Origin: an uncultured Clostridia bacterium
GTDB taxonomy: Bacteria > Bacillota > Clostridia > TANB77 > CAG-508
Length of the DNA stretch: 36,467 nucleotides
Reading direction: 5' to 3'
Assembly (NCBI GenBank): GCA_947626335.1
Contig: CANQRY010000013.1
Location: 1 to 36,467 of the forward strand
Shown here: positions 7,502-18,300 of the stretch, piece after piece
Numbering within the stretch: position 1 is the stretch's first letter
How the letters are laid out: the number at the start of each line of letters is the position of its first letter
Made by a program: the position numbers and the translations under genes
Notes under the pieces: model-generated
Databases searched by the model: none
What the model was told of the DNA's origin: nothing
What the model saw: only the letters and a program-made list of their open reading frames with translations

Positions 7502-10001
7502 TTACTTTTCTAACTTTTTATTTATTTTAGCAGCAATTACTGTCATGTCATCTTTTTGCATTCCAAAACTATAGTCTATTGCTTCATTTAAAATAATATC
7601 TGCTATTTGTTTTGCGTCATCTGTATTAATATCTTCTAATAAATATTTTACCCAAAGTTCTTTGTTTATGTACTCTGAGTTTGCTTCTATAATTCCATCT
7701 GTGCACATAACTAAAATATCGCCATCTTGCAAGTCATAGTCATATACTACTAAATCTGCATTTTCTAGTATTCCTGTAGGTAAGCTTACAGACTTTAAAA
7801 GCTGAACTTCTTTTTTTCTTTTTATAAATGTTGGGCATGCTCCATTTTTTATAAATTCCATATTACCTGCATATAAATCTAGTATTTGTATGTCTAGTGT
7901 TGCATACATATCTTCTTTTGTGTTAGCTATTAGACTTGAATTTATAAGATTTAGTGATACTTCTTTATCAAATCCTGCCTTTAAGAGCCTTTCTAACATT
8001 TTTATTGCGACTTTACTACTTTTCATTGCTTCTGGTCCTGACCCCATTCCGTCGCTAATTGCAAGTAGATATTTACCATCTTCAAGTTTTGTTTCTATAT
8101 GGCTATCTCCAGATACTGGTGAGTCTATTTTAGTAGTACTTGCTACTCCTACTTGAAGTTTAAATTTATCTTCTGAGTAATATGTAAATTTACAAGAATC
8201 TTTTTCTTCTCTTAAACCACATTCTTGTGATTGAATTATAAATTTATCTTTTAATACTTTTTCTAGAATTTTTGCTATTTTTTTAATATCGCACTTTTTT
8301 CCTTCTAGGTCATCACAAAGATTTGTATATACTTCTACAAAATATCTGCCAGAAGTATTTTGCTTAATTTTTAGTTTGCTTATTGTAATTTCTTTTTGTT
8401 TAAGCAAGCTCATTATTTCTTTTTTTTCGTCTTCAAATTGCTCTTTTTCTTCTTCTTTTATTTCTTCTGCCATAGAATATATTGCTTTTGATACGCCGTT
8501 TAGCTGTGATGATACATTTTTTTTGCTTTCTTCCATTTTCTTTTTCCATATAAAATTCATTTTGCTAATGCGGTATGAATAGTTTATTGCTTTTATCATT
8601 TGTGAAATATCTTCTAATGCGTTAGGATCTTTTTCTTCAAATCCTACTATGTATTGATTATGATTTTCAAATACTGAAACTAACTCTTTTTCTGTTATTA
8701 ATTCTTGCTTAAGTAGTATTTTAAATATATCATCTAATATATTATTTCTATTTTCTGATATATCTTCATATAGTAGATTATTATTTAAGTTTTCTAAGTT
8801 TAAATTAAGCTCTTCTATAAATATTTGCTCATTTGATAGTTCTTGCTCTTTTAAATCATTTTCATCTAGTATTGTACTTGCTGCTTCCTGATAGCTTTTA
8901 GCTAAATCACTAATTGCTTGTGACATACTATTTAATTTTAGTATTGTATCTTGATTTTCATTTAAGCTTTTGCTTGTTACCTCTGGTAGTAATTTATTTT
9001 TTCCATATAAATCTTCTATTTTAATTTCGAATTTTTTTGGCACTGCAAGCAAGCCTAAAAATGCAATTAAAATTTCTTGTAATAGTATTATTTGATTGGT
9101 ATTTCCATTTGTAACATAAGTTAGTATAAAATTGCCCAAAACAAAGCCAATTAGCACTCCTATTTTTCCTAGTCTATAAAATAGACCGAGCTAGCATTCC
9201 TGAAACTGCATATGCTGCAAGCATTACAGGATTACTGTTTTCTATTACTCCTAAAACTACTCCTATTGTAATGCCACCTGCTGCTCCTACTAACATTCCA
9301 TTTTTCCAGCCTAATATTAAAACCACTAATATACTTAGAATATTTTTTACGCTATAGCCAAATATACTAAAGTTTCGAAATGCACACACTGAAATTGCAA
9401 TTAGAAGGCTTGTACCAATAACCTCCTCTATTGAAAAGGCCTTTTTGGTGCCAATATTTTGTAACATTAAAATTGAATTTGCAAATATTTTATAAAATAC
9501 GTATGATAATATTGATAGCATTATACTTGTTAATAGGTCGTAAATATAAAATGTTCTAAAGAACATTGGAACTATTTGTGTTACTAATACTGCTAAAAAT
9601 AAATGTACTCCAACTTTGCTTTGCTCATTTACATTTTGTATTTTTTTAGGTCTTTTTATTAGTACAAATACAAAAAATACAAGTGTTGTTAAAAAATATA
9701 TAAGCAGGCTATTTGCACCAAATGATATAAATGTACCAATTAAAGTAAGCAAATATATGACTCCTATTGATTTATTATTGCTTAGGCATGCTGCTAAAAA
9801 ACTAATTCCGAATGGGCTTATGCTAAGAATTATGCTATTTTGCTGGAACCCAACCATAGATACCATAAATGCTATAACAAAAAGAGCAATATTATTAATA
9901 CTAAATAAGTCTTTTAAAATTTCTTTAATAGGCTTTTTAAGTTTTGTTTGCTCTTTTTCATATTCATTTTGTTTTATATCTTTTTGTATATTTTGAAACA
10001 C
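7502..10001 (-). CDS. spoIIE: Stage II sporulation protein E (PP2C phosphatase), read through a +1 frameshift at CGG
   Basis: SpoIIE dephosphorylates the anti-anti-sigma factor SpoIIAA to activate sigma-F in the forespore and acts at the polar septum. Two open frames make up this gene. The first (10001-9174) holds the multi-pass membrane domain; the second (from about 9187 to 7502) holds the last membrane segment, a helical linker and the PP2C domain with SDGMGSG (about residue 650), CTDGIIEAN (about 768) and DDMTV (about 817). In the first frame the text ends GMLARSIL-stop. Skipping the C of the CGG codon (9188) gives GMLAGLFYRLGKIGVLIGF, which fits SpoIIE, and a total of 832 residues, about the family length. 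No other in-frame CGG occurs. The GTG start at 10001 has AGAGGTGG upstream. If the shift does not occur the product is a 275-residue membrane stub. Confidence 0.9.
9186..9188 (-). other. CGG +1 frameshift site in spoIIE
   Basis: Minus-strand context GCT CGG TCT ATT TTA TAG in the incoming frame. Omitting the C at 9188 gives GCT GGT CTA TTT TAT AGA CTA, encoding A-G-L-F-Y-R-L, which matches the expected SpoIIE sequence. The incoming frame meets TAG four codons after CGG. The shift falls at residue 272, where glycine replaces CGG. Confidence 0.8.
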
Positions 10002-10035
10002 TTTTTGACCACCTCTACTTTTTTAATTTATATTT

Positions 10036-10069
10036 ATTTTAGTACAAGTAGTTTAAAATGTTTGTCGCT
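10036..10069 (-). promoter_or_regulatory. Possible Spo0A-controlled promoter of spoIIE
   Basis: On the minus strand AGCGACA (10063-10069) matches 5 of 7 bases of the Spo0A box TTCGACA. It lies 21 bases upstream of TAAAAT (10036-10041). In Bacillus, spoIIE is activated by Spo0A at a sigma-A promoter with an unusually long spacer. This is a weak match and an inference. Confidence 0.3.
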
Positions 10070-10265
10070 TTATATACATAAATTAAAAAAGTTTTCTTCA
10101 CATTTTGCCATCTTTTGTGTTTATTTTACTTTTTACAAGTATTATTGTTATATATTTTATCTCAAAATGTGGAAAATTACAAGTTTTTGAAATAAGAATT
10201 TAAAATGCTTAATAAAGAAATTTATTTATTCTTTGAATCGTAAATATGTTTATTAAAATAAGTAA

Positions 10266-10297
10266 AAATGCCCTAGAATTTATCTAGGACATTTTTT
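10266..10297. terminator. Terminator of the surface-protein operon
   Basis: AAAATGcCCTAGA pairs with TCTAGGaCATTTT with one mismatch. T-runs lie on both outer sides. It sits 16 bases beyond the stop of the 1670-residue gene (minus strand). Confidence 0.75.
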
Positions 10298-10312
10298 GTT
10301 ATTTATATTGTA

Positions 10313-13300
10313 TTATTTGTTTTTTAGTACAAATTTTTTAATTACAATGATGCCGACTGCTAATAGTGCTACTGCTGCAATTGCTACTGAAATTATGATA
10401 TAGAAGTTTCCATTACCAAATGGTGGTAATATAACTATTCTTTCTGATTTTGCAGTATCTATTTCTGTTGGTGCTTCTAATGGGTTTTGGTTTCCTACAG
10501 TAGAAAATGCCATTCTTCTACCAACAGTGTTAGTTGTTTGAGCAATTTCAGCTATATTGTCATATGTTCTATCATCATTTGTATTTTCAGCAGTAATTGT
10601 TTGTGTTAGCTTTAATTCTTTTGTTACCGCTGGATCTCCTGGTTTTAAGGCAGTACCTAAATCTGATGTTTTTATAACAGTATTATATTTACTAGCTTCT
10701 TGTGCTACTATATCATTAACTAGTCCCTCACTTGATAGGCTACTTCCAGAAGTTGCTGTCCAACCACTATTATCAGAATCTCTATATTGAATATTGTTTG
10801 CTACATAATCCATTACTGTAGTTGCTGCTGTTGTAACTATTTCTCCAGATTGTATACCTTTATAGTAGAAGTCTTTTCCTGTGTAATCTGTTTCGCCAAT
10901 ATTCTTAATTGTTAAATTATATTCAACTTGTATTGTAGCACCGTGCATTATTTCTTCATCCATAGTGATTTGTGCTAGACCATTGTAGCCGTTACTGTAC
11001 ATACTGCTAAGCATACTGTCTATTTTTTCCGTTCTATATGAATAACGGTTTTTGCTACTATCTCCATAGTATTCTTCGTATTTACCATTTTGCATATCTT
11101 TGCCTAAGTTATAAGCTTTAGAGGCAACCCATGCTAGATTATCTGTAGATTTCTTTGCATCAAATAATACTGTACCATTTGCTAAAGTTACTCTTATGTT
11201 AGTTATTTTTTTGCCTATTTCAAGTTGTGCTTTTGGTCTTTCTGTTAAACCAAAGTCAAGATTTTGTATTTTGTAATCACTGCTTTCCTTATCTGTGTAT
11301 GTTCTGTTATATTCTACTTCTGCTACAATCATTTGGGTTTGTGCCATCATGCTAGTTTTTTCTATTAATTCTTTAATATATGTTTCATTTATATTGCTTG
11401 CATAAGGTGAAGATAATACTTCAGCCTCGTGATTACTTAAAGGTCCTGAGCTATATGCATTAACACTAGCTCTACCATTATATGTTTCTTTTACGAATTC
11501 GCTATTTCCTCTACGAATATTGTTTATTGTTAAATCATCCCAAATGTCTTTTGCATCAGAATATCTTTTTGTAGAAGCATCTTGTTTTTCGTAATCATAT
11601 AACTCTTCATCCATTGATATAAAGTCTTCACCATTTAGTTCCTTACCGTATAGTGTAGCTTTAAAGTCTTGTCCGTTATATGAAACTGGGTTTGCTCTAA
11701 CAGTATTTTCATCTCCGTATCTAAATCTTACATAATAGTTTCCTGGTATGAAACCGGTAAATGTATAGTTACCATTTGCATCTGTGGTTGTAGTTTTCCA
11801 TACATACTCATAACCATTTTCAAGTTTTTCAACTAATTCTACAGTTATTCCTTGAATACCAATTTCATCATTTTGTTTTACACCATCACCAATTATTGCG
11901 TTTCCAACTTTACCAGTACGCTTATCTTCCCATACATTACCGCTTATAATTCTGTCTTCACCTTGTAATATAACTCTTAGTCCTCTTGCTCTATCTGTAT
12001 CATCTTCAAAGTTCTCTTCGTAATGATCTCCTTGAATATCTTTTGCTTCTAAGTTACCTGGTACAGAGTCTATATCAACAAGTCCTGCAACTGTTGAGCT
12101 ATTAGCAGATACTCCATTTGGTAGCATAGTGCCATCTGCATAAAAGCTTTGGTAACCATTTATTTCAGCAAAGTTGTATTTTGCATCTTGTGCACTATTA
12201 TCTAATATAGCTGGTCCATTGTTATCTGAGTTTACTTTAAATGTTAAGTAAATGTATGCATTTTCACCACTCTTTAATGCTTTATCTTTTAGTCCTGTGA
12301 TATATACTGCGTTATATGTTGAGCCTAGGCTTAATTCAGATTCAGCGCCATATTTGCTATTATCAGATTCACCTAAAGCTCTTGCGTAGCTTCCTACTCC
12401 TAGTTTACTTATATCTTTTTCATCCATCATGTTATAGTATCCAGACTCTTTATCTGGTCCACCTTTTGGAACTGATACACCTTCATATGCAGATCCACCT
12501 TCTGGTTTATACATTACCCAAGATAGCTCTGGCATTAATGTATATTCTTTATCATAATAGTCTACAACTTCTGTTACTTTATCTACAATACTCATTGAAG
12601 TATTTCTTACAACAATTTGATATGTTACATATACTTCTAACTGACTACCATATATATTTGTTTCTGCTGGTACATAATTATAGTCAAATGGTGTTATTTC
12701 TCTATTATATAAAGGTCCATAATAATTGTTATAATCACTTACTCTTAATTGAATATTCCATTGTAGGTTATCACCATCTAATAATTCATTATCTCCTGTA
12801 GCACGTTCATTATATTTATAAACTTCGGTTTTACCATTTATTCTAATTGCTGCACGATATACGTCTTTTCTTAATGCTAAATCATTTTGTTGTCTTCTCC
12901 ATAAACCTAAGTTTATATAATATTGACCTGGATAAATTACTTTGTATTCATATGTAGGGTCACCTACAACATATTGTACTTGATCACTATTTACTACAAA
13001 ATTATCATATATTGGATATACATCTAAGTCATTTATACTTCCAATTGATGCTTTTCCTGGAGCTGTTGTATATGCTTTAATTTTGCAATCTTCTATATAT
13101 TGTAGTTTTTGCCACATTTCTTTATCTCCACCAGCTATGCTACTATATATTTGCTTTAATGCAGAGTCATCTGGATATTTTTTATTAGTATTAATATATT
13201 CTTTAATTTTTGTGCTAATTAAGCCTTCTTGTATTGTGTCTCCTATTATTATATTTCCATCTCCATCAATTTGTTCACGTCCATCTATTAGCCTTTGTCC

Positions 13301-15325
13301 TTTTCCATCTAAACCTGATAATTCAGAAATTGAGAAAGCTTGGTTATAGCCATCACTAGTTAATGCTCCACTTTGTAGAGAATTGCTTGATTTATAGTTT
13401 TTTGGACTTGATCCTATTTCTGCAAATTTATTATCAAATGCTGTTCTATCTCCAGTAGTTTCTGTAGCTTTAGATGTTACTTCCCAATCAACTGTATTAT
13501 AGCTACCTAAGTCTCTTGAATAATCTGTTGGTAAGTAAATTTGACCATTATATTCAAATGTTACATAGTATTTACTAAATGGATTTAATCCATGGAATTC
13601 ATAGTGTCCATTTGCATCTGTTAACTGAGGATTTATTCTACTATTAATTTCCTCTTCTGATAATTGTGATTTATCTGATGAAGATAAAAGGTCTGCTACT
13701 TTTGCAGAACTACTTAAAGTTCCATTTTCATCCCTTGTATATTCATATAAAGTTACTTTTACATTTGGCAATAGGATATCTCCACTACCTAATTTTCCAT
13801 CTGATAAACCTTCCTTGCCTTGTGAAACGTCTTCCCAAACATTTCCTCCTAATTCAATATTAAATTCATCAGGATTTGATTCTGGTGATTTAAGTTCTAT
13901 TTCTAGTTTGTATAAATCTCTTTTAGCCCATAAAATTAGCATCATGTATTGGAATTTTCCTTGATTAACTTTTGTTATTTCAAATTCAAAATTCTTAACG
14001 CACTCCCAATAACCTACATTATGTACAAATTCGTTTTTCGATACCCACTGATCATAATGTTTGACACAACGATATCTCCCCATATATTGATGTCCACCCC
14101 ATAGTACGCAAGCCTGTGCTGTAGCTCTCATGAATTTATATTCTACTTTTATTTTAAAATAATTAACTCTACCTTCTGCACTTACATTTCCTGAATTTGG
14201 ATTTTTTATTTTTAAATAAAATTCTTTATCACTTTCTGGATATACGCATTTTTTAGGCTCGTCTACATAGTAGTTAGATTTTGTTGGTTCATAATATTTT
14301 ATTTCATCATAAGTTTTACCATCTTGTATATAACCTAAAATTTCGCAATCTTTAATTTTTTTAGTTTTGTTTTTATCATTATATCCTTCTACTATTATGC
14401 CAGAAAGCCCAGCAAACACACCATTGCTATATTTTCCATCTACATAATGTATTTTATATGGTCCAATTAACAAATAGTTGCCTGTTTGATTTATATCAAT
14501 TTTTGGCTCGCTTTTTGTGTCATCTGTTAATAAATTATCTTTATTATTATTTAATTTTTCCTCATATTTTACATAGTCTCTAGCTTGGTTAGAAAGCTCA
14601 CCCGATACCCCACTACTTGGTTCTACTTCTCCTACATTTATATAAGTTCCTTTATTCATCCAAAGTGCAAGTTGATTTACATCGTATCCTTCTCCGCTAG
14701 TAACAATAAACGCACTTAGAGGAGGCAAATTTGGATGGTTACCCTCACACTGATAGAATGTTGATGTGAAGTAAGGGTCTTTCAAATTGGCTATAGGGCA
14801 ATATGGTTCCTCCACATTTCCTACCACCAATCCTAGTCTTGCATTCTGTCTGCTAGAATGGTCATACCAATAATCAAGGCCGATGTATTTATCTCCCCAA
14901 TAATGAGTATCATCCTTGCCATAGTAATGAATATCATTTCTACCACCCCATTTTTCGAGTTGATCTCTCCACGCTAGCATTTCACTATACGTCCCATTAA
15001 ATACTACGGTTTGAGAACCTACACCTGCAAAGTATCTTCCATGATACCAACAATAAAATCCATTTGGAACATCAAGCGAGTTAACGCCTTCTTTTTGAAC
15101 CTCATATCCATTTCCCGACGTTAAAACAGAATGTGACATTTGAGTAGGAATTTGAATAGTTCCTATATGAACTGCATTACTTATACTAAGTGCTTTTGCT
15201 CCTATAGATTTTTCTTTGATTTCGTTTAGTGAAACTTTAAATATACTACTAAATGTTATTACTAATGTAATAAATACTAGAAACATTGCAAGAGAAAAAA
15301 GTAATATTTTTGTTTTTTTACTCAT
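10313..15325 (-). CDS. Giant cell-surface protein with SdrD-B-like domains (adhesin-like)
   Basis: 1670 residues. An N-terminal signal/membrane segment (about 5-30) precedes an aromatic-rich region (about 55-212, rich in Trp, Tyr, His), then linker and beta-rich regions. Two SdrD-B/Cna-B-like domains start at NVWEDVSQGKEGLSDGKLG (about 492) and GNVWEDKRTGKVG (about 1127), each with a DANGNYTFTGF-type strand. The C-terminus has LPPFGNGNFY, a hydrophobic helix (about 1643-1663) and a lysine-rich tail (KKFVLKNK): a wall or membrane anchor. LPPFG is not a canonical LPXTG, but its position fits a variant sorting signal. It is the second gene of a two-gene operon, 24 bases after the 1638-residue gene, with GGGAGGT upstream. 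The first ~200 codons are markedly richer in GC than the rest. Likely role: adhesion or a surface scaffold. Confidence 0.85.
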   Translation of the reverse strand: MSKKTKILLFSLAMFLVFITLVITFSSIFKVSLNEIKEKSIGAKALSISNAVHIGTIQIPTQMSHSVLTSGNGYEVQKEGVNSLDVPNGFYCWYHGRYFAGVGSQTVVFNGTYSEMLAWRDQLEKWGGRNDIHYYGKDDTHYWGDKYIGLDYWYDHSSRQNARLGLVVGNVEEPYCPIANLKDPYFTSTFYQCEGNHPNLPPLSAFIVTSGEGYDVNQLALWMNKGTYINVGEVEPSSGVSGELSNQARDYVKYEEKLNNNKDNLLTDDTKSEPKIDINQTGNYLLIGPYKIHYVDGKYSNGVFAGLSGIIVEGYNDKNKTKKIKDCEILGYIQDGKTYDEIKYYEPTKSNYYVDEPKKCVYPESDKEFYLKIKNPNSGNVSAEGRVNYFKIKVEYKFMRATAQACVLWGGHQYMGRYRCVKHYDQWVSKNEFVHNVGYWECVKNFEFEITKVNQGKFQYMMLILWAKRDLYKLEIELKSPESNPDEFNIELGGNVWEDVSQGKEGLSDGKLGSGDILLPNVKVTLYEYTRDENGTLSSSAKVADLLSSSDKSQLSEEEINSRINPQLTDANGHYEFHGLNPFSKYYVTFEYNGQIYLPTDYSRDLGSYNTVDWEVTSKATETTGDRTAFDNKFAEIGSSPKNYKSSNSLQSGALTSDGYNQAFSISELSGLDGKGQRLIDGREQIDGDGNIIIGDTIQEGLISTKIKEYINTNKKYPDDSALKQIYSSIAGGDKEMWQKLQYIEDCKIKAYTTAPGKASIGSINDLDVYPIYDNFVVNSDQVQYVVGDPTYEYKVIYPGQYYINLGLWRRQQNDLALRKDVYRAAIRINGKTEVYKYNERATGDNELLDGDNLQWNIQLRVSDYNNYYGPLYNREITPFDYNYVPAETNIYGSQLEVYVTYQIVVRNTSMSIVDKVTEVVDYYDKEYTLMPELSWVMYKPEGGSAYEGVSVPKGGPDKESGYYNMMDEKDISKLGVGSYARALGESDNSKYGAESELSLGSTYNAVYITGLKDKALKSGENAYIYLTFKVNSDNNGPAILDNSAQDAKYNFAEINGYQSFYADGTMLPNGVSANSSTVAGLVDIDSVPGNLEAKDIQGDHYEENFEDDTDRARGLRVILQGEDRIISGNVWEDKRTGKVGNAIIGDGVKQNDEIGIQGITVELVEKLENGYEYVWKTTTTDANGNYTFTGFIPGNYYVRFRYGDENTVRANPVSYNGQDFKATLYGKELNGEDFISMDEELYDYEKQDASTKRYSDAKDIWDDLTINNIRRGNSEFVKETYNGRASVNAYSSGPLSNHEAEVLSSPYASNINETYIKELIEKTSMMAQTQMIVAEVEYNRTYTDKESSDYKIQNLDFGLTERPKAQLEIGKKITNIRVTLANGTVLFDAKKSTDNLAWVASKAYNLGKDMQNGKYEEYYGDSSKNRYSYRTEKIDSMLSSMYSNGYNGLAQITMDEEIMHGATIQVEYNLTIKNIGETDYTGKDFYYKGIQSGEIVTTAATTVMDYVANNIQYRDSDNSGWTATSGSSLSSEGLVNDIVAQEASKYNTVIKTSDLGTALKPGDPAVTKELKLTQTITAENTNDDRTYDNIAEIAQTTNTVGRRMAFSTVGNQNPLEAPTEIDTAKSERIVILPPFGNGNFYIIISVAIAAVALLAVGIIVIKKFVLKNK

Positions 15326-15349
15326 AATAAATTTTACCTCCCTTCTTAT

Positions 15350-18300
15350 TTATATTCCTATAGTTTTTTTATCTATAATCTTTTGTTTTATTAACGTTGC
15401 GCCTACTAATAAAATAAGTAGAACTGCTAAAGCTAAACTAATGTATAGCACTACCGTACCAGTTGCCATTGAAACTACTATATTAGCCTCTGACATATCA
15501 TCTTCTGTTTGTACCATGTTAGCTGTGCTTGAGTCCATATCTGGTATTCCTTGGTCATTGTAGCTTTCATAAATTTCTGCATTATTGTTAATTAGATTTC
15601 CTATTAATTTACTTGTAATTTGTGCAGATAATACAAGTTTTACTTCTTTACTTTCTCCTGGGTTTAAAATAGTATTTTCTAATGAATTGTTATATGCAGT
15701 ACCATTACTATCTGATATATACCAATCTGTATTTAGTTCTGAGTTAAATCTTGTTCCTTCTGGCATATAATCTACAATTTTTCTAACATAGCCTGGAACC
15801 TTACCTTCATTTGTAACTACTATTTTGTACTCTATAATTAGACTACTTTTACCAATATGTCTATTGTATACTTCTATTTTCTCTATTTTTGAATTATCTA
15901 AGTTATATACTTTTGTTCCTTCTTCTTTTACAAGTGTTATTTTGCTAATATATTTGTCTAATTTTAAGTCAAACTTTTCTGCTACATATAATCCTATGTC
16001 TATGTCTCTTACATTACTGTTAGTTATTTTTATAGTATCTGATATACCAACATAAGTTAAACTTCCATCTAAAGTAACCAACATTGATATAGCATCTGAG
16101 TTAGTACTTACACCAACTCCTGATTTTTGATAATCTGTAATATTATATTTTGATGCATCATAGCAGAATACTACTATATAGTTACCATTTGGAAGATTAT
16201 CAAATTCATAGCTTCCATTTTCTGAAGTAATGGTACTTTTTTCATTTTGAGATTTTATTTCTTTTATTGTATTTGAGCTATTTGCTTCAATAAGAAGAAC
16301 TTTTATTCCTGATAAAATTTGCTCACCTTCATCTTTGGTACCATTTTTATTTTCATCTAACCATGCTGTACCTGTAATTTTATAAGTACCATTTGAAGTT
16401 TCTCCTTCTGCTTTGTGTAAGTCTTGGTTATATTCTATAATTGTTTGTACACTATTAGATGTTATGGTATCAAACCCTGTTCCTGATAATGTAGCTTTAT
16501 TTTCTAATGTTATATCTTCTTGCTGATTAGGAAGCAAACTTGCTACTGCCGTAACCTTAACTTTAGCAGTTAAACCTGCTTTAAATACTGGCCATGCTAT
16601 GCTTGCAGTATTATCTGGATTTGGGTCTAATTCTATTGTTTCTCCATCATATGTGTATTCAAATTTTTCTAAGTTTAAGCCCTGTGGCAAAATATCTTCA
16701 AATGTAACTTCAGTAGCATTTATACTACTTGTATTTTTAATAGTAAACTCATAAATAGAATTTTCGGTTTCTTTTACATATTTTTCTGTAGTTTGTGTTT
16801 GTGATATTTCAAAACTTGGAAGTTTTGCATTATATATATATTCTTTTGATAATTGCTGTTCTAATCCATCTGCAGTTACAGATGCAACTAGTTTAAGCTC
16901 ACCTTCAAATGACTTTACTTCAAGCTCAATATCCAAAATTATAAAAGCATTTGTTTCTAGACTTTCAATATTAATTAGAAGTTTGCCATTTTGAACTTTA
17001 ACAGCATCATTTTTTAATTCCATATTTGCATCATAATAATTTGTACTTGCTATATTAAAAGATGATGGTATATCCATTGATATTTCCACATTTTTTGAAT
17101 TTTGTAATGCTGTTACATATAAAGTTATGCCTACATGATCTCCCTCTGTAAGAATTGCTCCTGACTCTCTATCCACTTTCAAATCTACATCTATTTTTCC
17201 ACTAATTACTTGTAAAGTATATTCATTTGATTCTACTGAAGTTTCTAAATCGTCTGCTGTAACATTAACTTTTGTTTTTATTGTTCCTGATTCTTGCTCT
17301 TCTGCTAAATCGTTTACTTTAAGTTGGTATGTAACTGTTTTTGTTTCGGCTACTGCAATATTTTCTACTGAAATTGTAGCTGTAGTTTCTTCACCTGTTC
17401 CTGACATATATGTTGTACCTTGTGGTACTGGTACATTAAGTACTACATTTTTTGCTTCTTGCTCTCCAATATTTTTTATTTCAGCTTTGAAAGTTACTAT
17501 TTGTCTCTCTGTAACTTTTGAATTATCTTCTTTATCTGCTGATAATGTTACTTCTAGCTCTGGTACACTTTCTGTTGCTACTCCAACTGCTCCAGATACT
17601 TTTGTTTCATTTATAGGTGTACCTTGAGCCTTGTTTTCGTAAAATACTTTGTATGTTTCATAAGTACTACTTGCAGGACTTAAGTTTTCTGGTACTTCTG
17701 CATTATAATTAAAAGCAATTTGTGAAGATTTTTCTACTTCGCCTTCTATATTTATAAGGTAGCTTTTTACTTCACTTAAATTACTTGGGTTTTCAGTCCA
17801 ATTATTTTCTTCTGATTCTAGGCTGGTTGTTGCTTCTCCGTTTGTACTATAATAAATTTTTACATTTTTGTTTTCTATTCCTGTAAGGTTAATTTTGCTT
17901 GTCATTGGAGCTGTAAATGTACTTCCTAGGTCTTTTCCATCTACCTCTTTATTTCCTTCAAATGGAACTCTTCCTAATACTGACATGTTATTAACACTAT
18001 TTTTATAGTTGTTAGAAATTAATCCTTCTATTGTAATTTCTTTTTTGCTTGAGTGCATGTCTATTGTTGCTTCTTTTGAATCTTGATTCATTGTTAATAT
18101 TTCTGAGTTTTTATTATCATAGCCTGTAATTTTATTAACAACTGCTACTCCTGTAGGTGCTACTATGTTAAGCTCTGCCTTTGCAATACCTTTTGTTTGT
18201 TCTTCATTAGATGTTTCGTAAAGATTTGTATTTTGGTTTGTATAATAAAGAACAACTTCTTCTGTACTGCTTGCTGCAAATTTATTTACTATAACATTTG

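Larger units (their letters stand above)
10002..10312. other. Intergenic region between spoIIE start and surface-protein operon end
   Basis: No gene is supported here. It contains the spoIIE ribosome binding site (10008-10016), a possible Spo0A box and -10 (10036-10069), and the terminator of the surface-protein operon (10266-10297). The rest is AT-rich without clear structure. Confidence 0.6.

Noticed and set aside
9174..9188. spoIIE repaired by deleting one T in the TTTT run after CGG
   Set aside because: It restores frame but yields A-R-S-I-Y, which fits the SpoIIE family less well than A-G-L-F-Y, and it would leave the only arginine CGG of the window.
12316..12801. Plus-strand open frame of 161 codons opposite the giant surface protein
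   Set aside because: Leucine/tyrosine/histidine-rich text typical of an antisense shadow of AT-rich coding DNA; no ribosome binding site.
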